Shown here: piece by piece, positions 17,265-24,813 of the stretch
Layout: every line of letters starts with the position of its first letter
Position numbering within the stretch: position 1 is the first letter of the stretch
Assembly: GCA_946480015.1 (NCBI GenBank)
Contig: CAMLIL010000083.1
Coordinates: forward strand, 1-26,453
Source: an uncultured Oxalobacteraceae bacterium
GTDB taxonomy: Bacteria; Pseudomonadota; Gammaproteobacteria; Burkholderiales; Burkholderiaceae
Length of the DNA: 26,453 nucleotides
Reading direction: 5' to 3'
Made by a program: the position numbers and the translations under genes
Notes under the pieces: generated by a model
The model's database searches: none
Told to the model about the DNA's origin: nothing
Seen by the model: only the letters and a program-made list of their open reading frames with translations

Positions 17265-18443
17265 TTAACGAGGGACCGCGGCGGGGCCGGCTGGCGGTGG
17301 CGCGAGCAGCACGCGCTCGCCGGCCTTGAGTCCGTCGAGCACCTGGGCGCGGGCATCATCGCGGATGCCGACCTGCACCTGGCGGGCCGTCGTTTTCCCA
17401 TTGGCGTCCAACACCTGCACTGTGTAGCGGCCGGCGCTGTCGCGCTGGTTGAGCGCGATGATGGGCAGGCTTAGCACCCCGCTGGCGCGGGCCACTTCCA
17501 GCTCGACCTGTACTGTCATGTCGCTGAGCAACTGGTGATCATGGTTGTCAATGTCGAAGAGCACGCTATAGAACAAAGCGTTGCCGATCCGCTCGGGGAT
17601 CGGTTGAATCACTTGCACCTTGCCCTCGTAGCGTCGGGCGTTGGCGGCCAGAGTGGTGACACGCGCGGCCTGCCCCACCCGCACCAGACCGATTTCGGCC
17701 TCGGCGACCTGGGCCTTGACGGTGACGGTGCTCAGCTGGGCCAAGGTCAGCAGGGTCGGAGCGATCTGCAGCGCGTTGACGGTCTGCCCCTCCTGCACCG
17801 CAATGGACACCACTTCGCCGTCGATCGGGGCGCTCACGCGAGTGTAGGTCAGTTTTAACTGCTTTTCGATCAGGTCGGCACGCCTTTGCGCCAGCGTGGC
17901 CACCTGGCCCTGTTGCTCGGCTTCGAGCTTGGCCAGCGCGGTGTCGGCTTGTTCCTTGTCCAGGATTGTGGTGGCCTCGCCCGCCAGCAGGCGGCGCTGG
18001 CGCTCGGCCTCGCGACGGGCGGCCTCCAGTTCGATGCCCGCGCGCTTCACGGCGGCCGTCTGCTGGGCTAGCGCGGCCTCGGCCTGCTGCACCGCGTTAC
18101 GGCCGCTATCGGAGTCCAGGCTAACCAGCAAGGCGCCGGCCTTGATCTCTTGGCCCAATTGCATATGCAAACGCCGCACCTGTCCGCTGACCTGCGCGCC
18201 GATGTCCACCTTGAGTTTGGGCTGCAGCCGCCCGGCGGCATTCACGATCCGGGTGATGTCGGCCCGTTCGACGGCCGCCGACGGTGGTGGTGGTGGCGAT
18301 GCCGGACTGCTGTAATGCAGTACCAGGCCCAACACAACCAACGCAACTATCACCGGCCCCAATATAGCGCGCCAATGTTCACGAATCTGGCGCCAACGCT
18401 TGCCTGTCAAAGCAGGATTCATCTTTGTGGTATCTCGTTTCAT
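17265..18443 (-). CDS. macA: MacA-type periplasmic adaptor (membrane fusion protein)
   Basis: A 392-residue adaptor. A membrane anchor lies at about residues 25-44, followed by a Pro-rich linker. Next come a split biotinyl/lipoyl-like domain (V-D-I-G-A-Q-V-S-G-Q-V and S-A-P-I-D-G-E-V-V-S-I) around a long alpha-helical hairpin (about 115-205, rich in A, E, Q and R), then beta-barrel and membrane-proximal domains. Near its end, G-L-K-A-G-E-R-V-L-L is typical of the family. It bridges MacB in the inner membrane to the TolC-like channel. ATG 18443 is used; an ATG seven codons later (18422) is also possible, and neither has a strong ribosome site. Confidence 0.9.
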   Translation of the reverse strand: MKRDTTKMNPALTGKRWRQIREHWRAILGPVIVALVVLGLVLHYSSPASPPPPPSAAVERADITRIVNAAGRLQPKLKVDIGAQVSGQVRRLHMQLGQEIKAGALLVSLDSDSGRNAVQQAEAALAQQTAAVKRAGIELEAARREAERQRRLLAGEATTILDKEQADTALAKLEAEQQGQVATLAQRRADLIEKQLKLTYTRVSAPIDGEVVSIAVQEGQTVNALQIAPTLLTLAQLSTVTVKAQVAEAEIGLVRVGQAARVTTLAANARRYEGKVQVIQPIPERIGNALFYSVLFDIDNHDHQLLSDMTVQVELEVARASGVLSLPIIALNQRDSAGRYTVQVLDANGKTTARQVQVGIRDDARAQVLDGLKAGERVLLAPPPAGPAAVPR

Positions 18444-18768
18444 TCGATGTCCGACGGCTACCTGTCAAGCATTGACGTCGGCTTCCTGCGACTTGCATGT
18501 TTGCATGTTTGCATGCCTGCATTAATTATAATTCGATTGGCCGGGTTGCACGGCTTTTTTCGCTTAACCATCCCCCACGTCCCAGCGCGAATACCTGTAC
18601 GAACGACGTCGCACGGGGTGATCCCGCTTTCGAAGCGCCTCCCACCGCTGTTTGAATGCAGCTGAGGGAACGACGGATGAATGCCAGTGAAAGCTGGCGG
18701 CAGCACCTAAATGCCGCCGCGAGCGGTCACGCTGATCGAAGGCTGGACGGCCTCCGACTATCAATATC
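18444..18768 (-). promoter_or_regulatory. Spacer between the peptide gene and macA: repeat, -10 element, hairpin
   Basis: No convincing gene lies in these 325 bases. Read on the minus strand, a perfect TATAAT (18530-18525) could be a -10 for macA, but its -35 position (18553-18548, CCGTGC) is poor. Just downstream, three tandem 8-base units TGCATGTT, TGCATGTT and TGCATGCC, then TGCATTAA, occupy 18494-18525 on the plus strand. Closer to the peptide gene, GGCGGCA/TGCCGCC (18696-18702 and 18712-18718) can pair with a 9-base loop. It has no T-tract but could act as a partial terminator, letting the peptide message exceed that of the export genes. Confidence 0.35.
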
Positions 18769-19065
18769 TCAACACGCCAGCGCCGAGCATCCGGCGATAA
18801 CCGACATTTCGACCGCAGCGCCGATCGCTGCAGCGGTGCCCGCGATAGCAGCCATGCACGCAGCCGAACCAGCTACAGGCACCCCGGCACAGGCTGCCGC
18901 CGCCGACGACAGAACGGCAGCCGTCGCCGCTGCACCAGCAGCGCGTCCACCAATTTCGCAAGCGCTCGAGCACACATCTGCCTGGGCAGCCGGCGCGGCA
19001 AGCATGAGGGCCACAGCCGCGGTAGCTGCGAACGATTTGATGTGCGTATTGGACAAAACTTTCAT
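18769..19065 (-). CDS. Sec-exported Ala/Gly/Cys-rich peptide precursor, candidate microcin-like substrate
   Basis: A 98-residue product. Residues 1-29 form a textbook Sec signal peptide: basic N-region M-K-V-L-S-N-T-H-I-K, hydrophobic core, and A-P-A-A-Q-A before Asp30. The mature part has 69 residues, of which I count 27 Ala, 8 Gly and 6 Cys. It has no Lys, one Arg, and ends G-C-S-A-L-A-C. Spaced Gly/Ala (G-G-x-x-A-A-G, A-G-T-A-A-A-I-G-A-A) recall membrane-active microcins and glycine-zipper helices. Six cysteines would allow three disulfides in the periplasm. A strong ribosome site GAGGAG stands 7 bases before ATG 19065; a start further upstream at 19107 would lose it. As first gene before macAB-tolC and the two modification genes it is the obvious cargo and substrate. 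I do not recognise a named family; a signalling peptide or small envelope protein are alternatives. Confidence 0.75.
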   Translation of the reverse strand: MKVLSNTHIKSFAATAAVALMLAAPAAQADVCSSACEIGGRAAGAAATAAVLSSAAAACAGVPVAGSAACMAAIAGTAAAIGAAVEMSVIAGCSALAC

Positions 19066-19125
19066 AAACTTACTCCTCAAAAGGTTAATAGATAGATGGA
19101 CCTGCAAACCATGTGGTAAAGCCGA

Positions 19126-19139
19126 ATTATTCGAATAAT
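19126..19139. promoter_or_regulatory. Perfect 14-bp palindrome upstream of the peptide gene
   Basis: ATTATTCGAATAAT is self-complementary and its near end lies 61 bases before the peptide start codon. Its size and AT-rich arms suit a dimeric regulator. It does not fit the Fur, LexA or LacI-type sites well enough to name the protein. Confidence 0.4.
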
Positions 19140-19291
19140 GTGGCCTTCCTGTGGCAGAACAAAATAAAACGCTTGCTGCCGAAAGGTTCCGAGGAATACC
19201 GAATTACGCAATGGATTGCATTTACTGTGCCATGTACCATCCCTGCCTGTATGCGCTTCTGGCAAGGATTTCAATTCCACAGGCACATCTT

Positions 19292-19321
19292 ACTTTAACA
19301 TAAATTTTTAATAAAAAGCAA
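19292..19321 (-). promoter_or_regulatory. Candidate promoter for the peptide operon
   Basis: On the minus strand TTGCTT (19321-19316) and TAAAGT (19297-19292) are 18 bases apart and lie in strongly AT-rich sequence just after the MFS gene. This would give an untranslated leader of about 220 bases that includes the 14-bp palindrome. Overlapping short inverted repeats (AATAG-TTG-CTATT, GCAA-TAG-TTGC) surround the -35 at 19318-19332. Confidence 0.35.
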
Positions 19322-19349
19322 TAGTTGCTATTTATTTCGAACATGAATT

Positions 19350-20666
19350 CTACTGATTCGCCAAGGCTGCTACATCCTTATGGTGAAAAGGTGCGAACCA
19401 GGTAACCAGAAACGATGGAATGGTGGCCGCCATCACAACGACAAAGTAGCTGACATAGCCAAGCATCTGTTGTAAATGGCCGCTGATAACGCCGGTCACC
19501 ATCATGCTTAAGGCCATTAGCGCCGTCCCGAAAGCGTAGTGGGTCGTTGGGTATTTTCCGGGTGCGAGTTGCTGCATCAGGTAAATCATGTAGCCAACCG
19601 AGCCGAAACCGAAAAAGAATTTCTCAATGGCGACGCCTGCGGTGATCGCGATCAAATCAACTGGCTGGTAAACGCTCATTAACAGGAAGGTAACGCCAGG
19701 GAGATTCACCGCGCAGGCGAGCAGGAAAAGCAGCGAAGATTGTAAGCCGCGCCGCGTGACAAAAATGCCACCAAGCAGCGAGCCAAACAAAAATGCGCCC
19801 AAGCCGTAGGTCCCGTAAATAATCCCTAACAATTCGTTGGACAGCCCCAATCCGCCTTGGGAGACTGGGTCGACCATGAAGAACGGGCCAATTTTTTCAA
19901 GCAAGCCAACGCTGGAGCGAAAGAGAAAGGCAAACGCGATCATGACCCAGACATCGCGCTTTTGAAAGAACGTGACGAACGCATCCCACAGGATATGCCA
20001 AGCGCCTCGCATCGACGTCCGCGTATTCACGGAGCGTGCGCCATCCGGCATCACAATTGAATGCCACGCCGCCATAGCCAACGTAATGGCGCCGACAATG
20101 TAGAGGATGATGCGCCAGGAATCGGTCCACTCTGGGCCCGACACGGAGGCGTCATGGTGGAAATAGTTCGTATGTAGCCAGCCGCTGAAATAAACTAGCC
20201 CGCCCGAAACGACGATGGGGCCGATGCTCCAGCTCAGGCTTTGAACGCCGCAATAAAGCGATTGGGCTTGCGTGCTTAGCGATGTGACATATACGCCGTC
20301 GGACGCGATATCCTGGGTTGCCCCGAAAAAAGAGATAACCAAGAAAGCAAGAATTAAAAAAACCATGTAGTCCGGCATAGCCATGATAAACGCAGCACCG
20401 ACGAAGCCCAGGCCGACGGCCACTTGCGCGAATAGCGCGAAGAATTTCTTGGTTCGATACATTTCGACTATCGGCGCGAACAGCGGCTTGATCGTATAGA
20501 CGAATAGCAGAAAACTCGCATATTCGGCCGCCCGGGCATTGTCCAGGCCCAGGTTCTTGAACATGATGGCGGTGGCGCTGGTAAGCGTCATGGAAGTAAG
20601 CGCCATTGTGAAATAACCGGACGGCACCCACAGTAAGGGGAATGTTTTCAGTTGCAATGCGCGCAT
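19350..20666 (-). CDS. MFS transporter, PAT/AmpG-like
   Basis: A 438-residue inner-membrane protein with about 12 hydrophobic segments. The start L-L-W-V-P-S-G-Y-F-T-M-A, the motif F-G-A-T-Q-D-I-A-S-D-G-V-Y-V-T near residue 130, and the gap between the two six-helix halves resemble the peptide-acetyl-CoA/AmpG branch of the major facilitator superfamily. The D-I-A-x-D-x-x motif is characteristic of that branch. AmpG carries muropeptides; related proteins import acetyl-CoA or siderophores such as pyochelin and rhizobactin. ATG 20666 begins M-R-A-L-Q-L-K-T-F-P directly before the first helix; a longer reading from 20762 adds 32 polar residues that fit no signal. GC content is clearly lower than in the flanking genes (a sample 60-base line is 53%). 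It lies just upstream of the peptide operon on the same strand and could serve uptake or self-protection, which is a guess. Confidence 0.8.
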   Translation of the reverse strand: MRALQLKTFPLLWVPSGYFTMALTSMTLTSATAIMFKNLGLDNARAAEYASFLLFVYTIKPLFAPIVEMYRTKKFFALFAQVAVGLGFVGAAFIMAMPDYMVFLILAFLVISFFGATQDIASDGVYVTSLSTQAQSLYCGVQSLSWSIGPIVVSGGLVYFSGWLHTNYFHHDASVSGPEWTDSWRIILYIVGAITLAMAAWHSIVMPDGARSVNTRTSMRGAWHILWDAFVTFFQKRDVWVMIAFAFLFRSSVGLLEKIGPFFMVDPVSQGGLGLSNELLGIIYGTYGLGAFLFGSLLGGIFVTRRGLQSSLLFLLACAVNLPGVTFLLMSVYQPVDLIAITAGVAIEKFFFGFGSVGYMIYLMQQLAPGKYPTTHYAFGTALMALSMMVTGVISGHLQQMLGYVSYFVVVMAATIPSFLVTWFAPFHHKDVAALANQ

Positions 20667-21110
20667 AGTAGTATTCCATCTTTTCGTGTTGTGTATCGAC
20701 GCGAGGTGCAGGCTCGACAGTTGAGCGTGTCCAGCCGGTGCCTTCTTAGCTAGCGGGCGCACCGCGCAACGGATCGAATGTGCTGGTCACGTATCGTTTG
20801 CTGTAGAAATGAGCGCCGTTTCCAGCGCCAGCTTCCAGAGTTCGAGCGCGCGCAGCAATGGGCCCGGGAAGGCATGGAATTCGCCTTGCGGAATCGTCGG
20901 ATTCAAAATCCAATGCCGGAATATCGCCAAAGCTCCTCATCAGGCCAGGCATATTCAATGCGGGGGAGGGGGCGATAGGGCGTCATTCCGCTCGCGTCTG
21001 TCATGTGTGCCGACCGTTTGGCGAATGGCGTTGGCACGAAAACAGATCCGTGCCAACGGTCCTTGATCACTCGTCGCATCAGCCGCGCTGGGGGGGCGTG
21101 CCGTGCTTTC
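20667..21110. other. Gene-poor stretch with a strong hairpin
   Basis: No convincing coding sequence is seen in these 444 bases. A 70-codon minus-strand frame (20746-20958) begins with TTG, has no ribosome site and resembles nothing I recognise. A 10-bp perfect stem, CGTTGGCACG (21029-21038) with CGTGCCAACG (21049-21058) around a 10-base loop, lies 53 bases after the stop of the periplasmic-protein gene. It may end that transcript, though no T-tract follows on either strand. Confidence 0.4.
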
Positions 21111-21596
21111 TTACTTGCCGGGAGTTCCTTGTGGGCCAGACCCTGAAAGTCGTTTGACTAGTCGTTCAACTTGAGAACGGAGCGCGGCTTGCATCGCGGC
21201 GTCGGATGAACCTTTCGTCACCATGGCGAATGTTACAAAGGTATTTTTGACAGTTGCGTTGCAAGTGGCGATTTCCACTGCGGCGACAGGAACCGATTGC
21301 CCAGTACATGAAAGGCTATCCTGCTTGGCGTTTGTGGGAAGTGTCGCAATCGAAACTGTGAGAGAGGGCAGTGGCAGGTTTGGAGGGGAGATGGTACACG
21401 TGTCAAGTTTTTGCATTGGTGAGCCTTCCGCTGCCGGAATGGTTTTGTGTTCCGTTTTCATTTTGGAATCGCCCAGTTTGAGCGCGATTAGCGCCTCTCG
21501 GTCCACCAGATTGCAGGGTACGTCAGCCGGCGCAGCGAAAGCCAGCGCCGGGAAAATCGATGAAGCGAAAGATAATGCAAGAAGACTGTGGCGCAT
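21111..21596 (-). CDS. Small secreted protein of unknown function
   Basis: A 161-residue product that I do not recognise. Residues 1-21 form a signal peptide (M-R-H-S-L-L-A-L-S-F-A-S-S-I-F-P-A-L-A-F-A). The mature part has four cysteines (in P-C-N, D-T-C-T, L-S-C-T-G and A-T-C-N), which would make two disulfides in the periplasm. Alternating hydrophobic residues (L-T-V-S-I-A-T-L, T-F-V-T-F-A-M-V) suggest a mainly beta fold. The C-terminus is polar and flexible (G-S-G-P-Q-G-T-P-G-K). ATG 21596 is preferred to the upstream start at 21632 because it places the signal peptide at the N-terminus. It belongs to the lower-GC group of genes beside the peptide operon. Periplasmic binding or immunity to the peptide is possible but unsupported. 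Confidence 0.6.
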   Translation of the reverse strand: MRHSLLALSFASSIFPALAFAAPADVPCNLVDREALIALKLGDSKMKTEHKTIPAAEGSPMQKLDTCTISPPNLPLPSLTVSIATLPTNAKQDSLSCTGQSVPVAAVEIATCNATVKNTFVTFAMVTKGSSDAAMQAALRSQVERLVKRLSGSGPQGTPGK

Positions 21597-21695
21597 GTTT
21601 AGCTCGAAAAAGGTGATAAAAAACGAACACAACTGGAAACAGGCCTAAACGCTTGTCGCCATCTTAAAAACAAACGATCAATTCGTGTGCGAGTG

Positions 21696-22163
21696 TCATA
21701 CCTCCGTGCGAGATAATGCTTGGCGAAACCACAGCCGGCCCGAGGAGACGAAAAGCAAGTACAGGGCAGAAAAATTGAGCGCAGGCGCAATTCCTACGCT
21801 AAGGTACTCAAATCCTGTTAGGCCCCGCGAAAACACCACCTGCAAAACAAGGCTCGCTACGGCGAACATGAGCTTGGTGATACGCGCCCAGTTTCTGTTG
21901 CGCGCGATCTTGACGTTTAAATATCCACCGAAAATATATGCCAGAATCGGAATAGCCAGGCCAAAAATAGCCGGGCCACGCGCTGCCGGATCCGTCGGCA
22001 GGGCGCTGACAGCGCCGGGCAGGAACAACACGTACTGAACTACGGCGAGTGCGAGGCTCAGCCAGAGCAATTTCAAGGCCCAGCGGACTTCGGCTGGTGC
22101 CGGAATTTGAAACTCGCCGTCGATCTCGGCGTTATATGGTTCAGGTAGAGTAGTGTTGGCCAT
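21696..22163 (-). CDS. Small inner-membrane protein of unknown function
   Basis: A 155-residue protein. A polar N-terminus of about 25 residues (M-A-N-T-T-L-P-E-P-Y-N-A-E) is followed by four hydrophobic stretches near W-A-L-K-L-L-W-L-S-L, A-I-F-G-L-A-I-P-I-L-A-Y, I-T-K-L-M-F-A-V-A-S-L-V and A-L-N-F-S-A-L-Y-L-L-F-V. The basic loop N-V-K-I-A-R-N-R-N-W-A-R lies between the second and third. The arrangement resembles small four-helix membrane proteins found in many proteobacteria; I know no function. ATG 22163 is chosen because the residues before it (from 22223) look like untranslated sequence. Its size and membrane nature would suit a bacteriocin immunity protein, but it is about 2.6 kb from the peptide gene, so that is speculation. 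Confidence 0.55.
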   Translation of the reverse strand: MANTTLPEPYNAEIDGEFQIPAPAEVRWALKLLWLSLALAVVQYVLFLPGAVSALPTDPAARGPAIFGLAIPILAYIFGGYLNVKIARNRNWARITKLMFAVASLVLQVVFSRGLTGFEYLSVGIAPALNFSALYLLFVSSGRLWFRQALSRTEV

Positions 22164-22499
22164 TGCTGAGCTGGGGAGTGGCGCGGCAATGCAGGTGAAG
22201 CGTCTTAAATTTATACCCTGCACGCGCTTTATTAAAAGCTAACGTATATATATTACTATTGGATGGGGGTGAGCAGCAAGCGTTTTCATGGCGTTCATCG
22301 GCCTTGTTACAACCATCGAAAAATCGGTCCCAAAATGAACAATTCGACATCCAGGCAAACATAGGTGCCAGGACGCGGGTCCCGTACAGATTAAGGTGGG
22401 CCGAAATGAGCCGCCGTGCCGAATTCGGCGCGCAATACCTCTACACCATCTCCGCCAGGAATCGGCATAGGGGATGGCTAGTAGATATCGGGTCGATTC

Positions 22500-23070
22500 G
22501 CATTTAACTTCCAGCGGTGCCTTTGCCGTCAGGGCACCCCATATCTCCTGATAGGCGCCCTCGATAATCCGGCTTCTCAGCGTCAGTGCCGTTCCCGACT
22601 TGGTTTGCTTGGGTTCGCGATAGCTCGTTTCGACGTGCCAGCGGCGCTCATAGCACGCTGCGATATCGGCAGGCTTGTAGCGCTTTCGGTCTAGAAGCGA
22701 AGTCAGCCGCGCATGCTTTCGAGCGCGCTGGTCGATGATCGTTACCGCACGCGCTTGCCAGAACTCGGGCAGACGTTGGCACTTGGGGCGTGCTTGCGGC
22801 GAGATACGCATCTGCACCACGGCGCCGTCTGGAGTGCCCTCAACTACTTCCCATTTAGTGTTGGCCCTTGCCGGGATCACGAAATGGCGGTTGTTTCACG
22901 AGTCAATCCACACAAGATTTCGGCCGACAGAAAGCACTTATCGAATGCAATCGACGAGTTATCAGGAATCGACCACTCAAAGGGAAGATGCTGACCTGGA
23001 CGCTCCCGATCCGGCGTTTCCTGGTTCTCTACGAGAAAATGAATCGCATCATCAAACAGCACGCAGGTTA
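22500..23070 (-). mobile_element. Decayed IS4-family transposase remnant
   Basis: Pieces of an IS4-type DDE transposase can be read on the minus strand. An N-terminal scrap R-P-G-Q-H-L-P-F-E-W ends at about 22973 and is fused directly to S-I-P-D-N-S-S-I-A-F-D-K-C-F-L-S-A-E-I-L, so roughly the first third of the enzyme is deleted. A frameshift near 22890 follows. The reading then continues in another frame with V-I-P-A-R-A-N-T-K-W-E-V-V-E-G and Y-E-R-R-W-H-V-E-T-S-Y-R-E-P-K-Q-T, the C-terminal Y-REK-like region of IS4 enzymes. After about 22505 the similarity is lost through another frameshift. No intact terminal inverted repeats or target duplication could be found, so the element is immobile. 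Sequence 22239-22500 is probably further decayed material. Confidence 0.75.
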
Positions 23071-23104
23071 ACTGCCTCTGCGGGCGTACAGCTGTCCATA
23101 CAAA

Positions 23105-23134
23105 AATGCCGTCCAGTCTTAACTGAACGGCATT
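23105..23134 (-). terminator. Rho-independent terminator of the ahpC-ahpF operon
   Basis: AATGCCGTCCAGT (23105-23117) and ACTGAACGGCATT (23122-23134) pair over 13 bases with one mismatch and a 4-base loop. Read on the minus strand, the stem is followed directly by TTTTG, so it looks like a textbook terminator 43 bases after the ahpF stop. The stem sequence is nearly that of the inner stem at 11570-11584. Confidence 0.8.
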
Positions 23135-23177
23135 GGCCTGCAGGGGCACCATTTTTTTGCAAACGTGGTTCAGTGCA

Positions 23178-24779
23178 TCAGGCTGCGATGGCCACGTCTT
23201 CCTCGGCGTTCACGCTGGCCGCCACCGGCTGGCGAATCAGGTAATCGAAGGCGCTCAGCGCCGCTTTCGATCCTTCCCCCGCGGCGATGACGATCTGCTT
23301 GTACGGCACGGTCGTGACGTCCCCGGCCGCAAACACGCCCGGCAGGCTGGTATGGCATTTCGCGTCGACCACGATTTCGCCGAATTTGCTCAATTCCACC
23401 GTCCCTTTCAGAAATTCAGTGTTCGGCACCAGGCCGATTTGCACGAACACGCCTTCCAGTTCGACGTGGTGGAGCGCATTCGTCACGCGGTCCTTGTAGC
23501 TCAGGCCGTTAACTTTCTGGCCATCGCCGGTAATTTCAGTGGTCTGCGCGTTCACATGGATGTCGACGTTGTTCAGGCTCTTGAGCTTGTTGACCAGTAC
23601 CGCATCGGCCTTGAGCGCATCGGCAAATTCGACCACCGTGACATGCTGCACGATGCCGGCCAGATCGATGGCCGCTTCCACGCCCGAGTTACCGCCGCCG
23701 ATGACCGCGACGCGCTTACCCTTGAACAGGGGACCGTCGCAGTGCGGGCAGTAGGCCACGCCCTTGTTCTTGTATTGCGCCTCGCCCGGCACGTTCACAT
23801 TGCGCCAGCGTGCCCCGGTCGACAGGATCACGCTGCGCGACTTGAGCACGCCGCCATTGTTCAAATGCACTTCAATCAGGCCGCCCGGCGTTCCCGCCGG
23901 CACGATGCGCTCGGCCCGCTGCAGGTTCATGATGTCCACTTCGTAATGACGCACCTGCGCTTCGAGCGCCGTGGCGAATTTCGGACCGTCGGTCTCCAGC
24001 ACCGAGATGTAATTCTCGATGGACATGGTGTCGTTGACCTGCCCGCCGAAGCGCTCGGCCGCCACGCCCACGCGGATGCCCTTGCGCGCCGCGTACACGG
24101 CCGCGGCCGCGCCGGCCGGGCCACCGCCCACCACCAGCATGTCGTAGGGGGCTTTGTCATTGAGCCTGGCCGCTTCACGGCTGGCCGAATGCACGTCCAG
24201 CTTGGCGACGATCTCTTCCAGGGTCATGCGGCCGGAGCCGAACAGGCTGTCGTTGTTGAACACCATCGGCACCGCCATCACCTGGCGCGCCTCGACCTCG
24301 GCCGGGAACATGCCGCCGTCGATGATGGTGGCGCTGATGTTCGGGTTGTAGATCGCCATCAGTGTCGCTGCCTGCACCACGTCGGGGCAGTTATGGCAGG
24401 ACAGGGACATGTACACCTCGACATCCATCACGCTGTCGAGCGCCCTGATCTGTTCGATGAGCTCGGGCGCCACCTTGGGCGGATGGCCCCCGGTCCACAG
24501 CAAGGCCAGCACCAGCGAAGTGAACTCGTGGCCGAGCGGAATGGCGGCAAAGCGCACGCCCTCGCGCTCGCCCTGTCTGGCGATCACGAACGACGGGGTG
24601 CGCTCATCCGTGCCCGACTCGTCGACGCTGACCTTATCCGACAGGCTCGCGATCTCGGCCAGCAGCGCGCGCAGCTCGGCGCTCTTGTCGCTGGCGTCGA
24701 GCGTGGCGATGAGTTCAATCGGAGCGCGCAGGTTCTGCAAATAGCCCTGCAACTGAGTTTTCAAGGTGGCGTCGAGCAT
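23178..24779 (-). CDS. ahpF: Alkyl hydroperoxide reductase subunit F
   Basis: A 533-residue flavoprotein that transfers electrons from NADH to AhpC. The N-terminal double-thioredoxin domain (about 1-200) has the redox pair S-C-H-N-C-P (Cys128, Cys131). The C-terminal thioredoxin-reductase-like part has the FAD site [11 protein letters not shown] (216-226), the disulfide C-P-H-C-D (Cys344, Cys347), the NAD site [12 protein letters not shown] (359-370), and [10 protein letters not shown] near the end. Length is near the family's usual 520-530. All cysteines needed for function are present. The gene follows ahpC on the same strand after 87 bases and ends before a strong terminator. It acts in the cytoplasm against peroxides. 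Confidence 0.97.
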   Translation of the reverse strand: MLDATLKTQLQGYLQNLRAPIELIATLDASDKSAELRALLAEIASLSDKVSVDESGTDERTPSFVIARQGEREGVRFAAIPLGHEFTSLVLALLWTGGHPPKVAPELIEQIRALDSVMDVEVYMSLSCHNCPDVVQAATLMAIYNPNISATIIDGGMFPAEVEARQVMAVPMVFNNDSLFGSGRMTLEEIVAKLDVHSASREAARLNDKAPYDMLVVGGGPAGAAAAVYAARKGIRVGVAAERFGGQVNDTMSIENYISVLETDGPKFATALEAQVRHYEVDIMNLQRAERIVPAGTPGGLIEVHLNNGGVLKSRSVILSTGARWRNVNVPGEAQYKNKGVAYCPHCDGPLFKGKRVAVIGGGNSGVEAAIDLAGIVQHVTVVEFADALKADAVLVNKLKSLNNVDIHVNAQTTEITGDGQKVNGLSYKDRVTNALHHVELEGVFVQIGLVPNTEFLKGTVELSKFGEIVVDAKCHTSLPGVFAAGDVTTVPYKQIVIAAGEGSKAALSAFDYLIRQPVAASVNAEEDVAIAA

Positions 24780-24813
24780 GATGGTATCCGTATAAAAGTA
24801 CTGCTGAGTTAAA

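Larger units (their letters stand above)
11638..19065 (-). other. Candidate peptide biosynthesis-and-export operon
   Basis: Six genes point the same way: peptide precursor, MacA-like, MacB-like, TolC/NodT-like, HlyC-like, SelO-like. Gaps are 325, 20, 10 and 51 bases, then a 4-base overlap. The set contains cargo, a full tripartite exporter and two enzymes that look like a post-translational modification pair. No siderophore glucosyltransferase (IroB/MchA type), esterase (IroD type), double-glycine peptidase exporter or obvious immunity gene is inside the operon. The operon ends at the hairpin shared with the TonB receptor gene. Confidence 0.65.

Noticed and set aside
18458..18706. Possible second small peptide between the precursor gene and macA
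   Set aside because: It starts with GTG without a ribosome site and has no signal peptide or composition like the precursor.
20746..20958. 70-codon minus-strand frame upstream of the MFS gene
   Set aside because: TTG start, no ribosome site, no recognisable motif; could be a gene remnant but cannot be supported.
23105..23134. Taken first as the terminal inverted repeat of the IS4 remnant
   Set aside because: The hairpin is followed by a T-tract in the ahpF direction and its stem also occurs at 11571-11583, where there is no transposase, so a terminator is the better reading.
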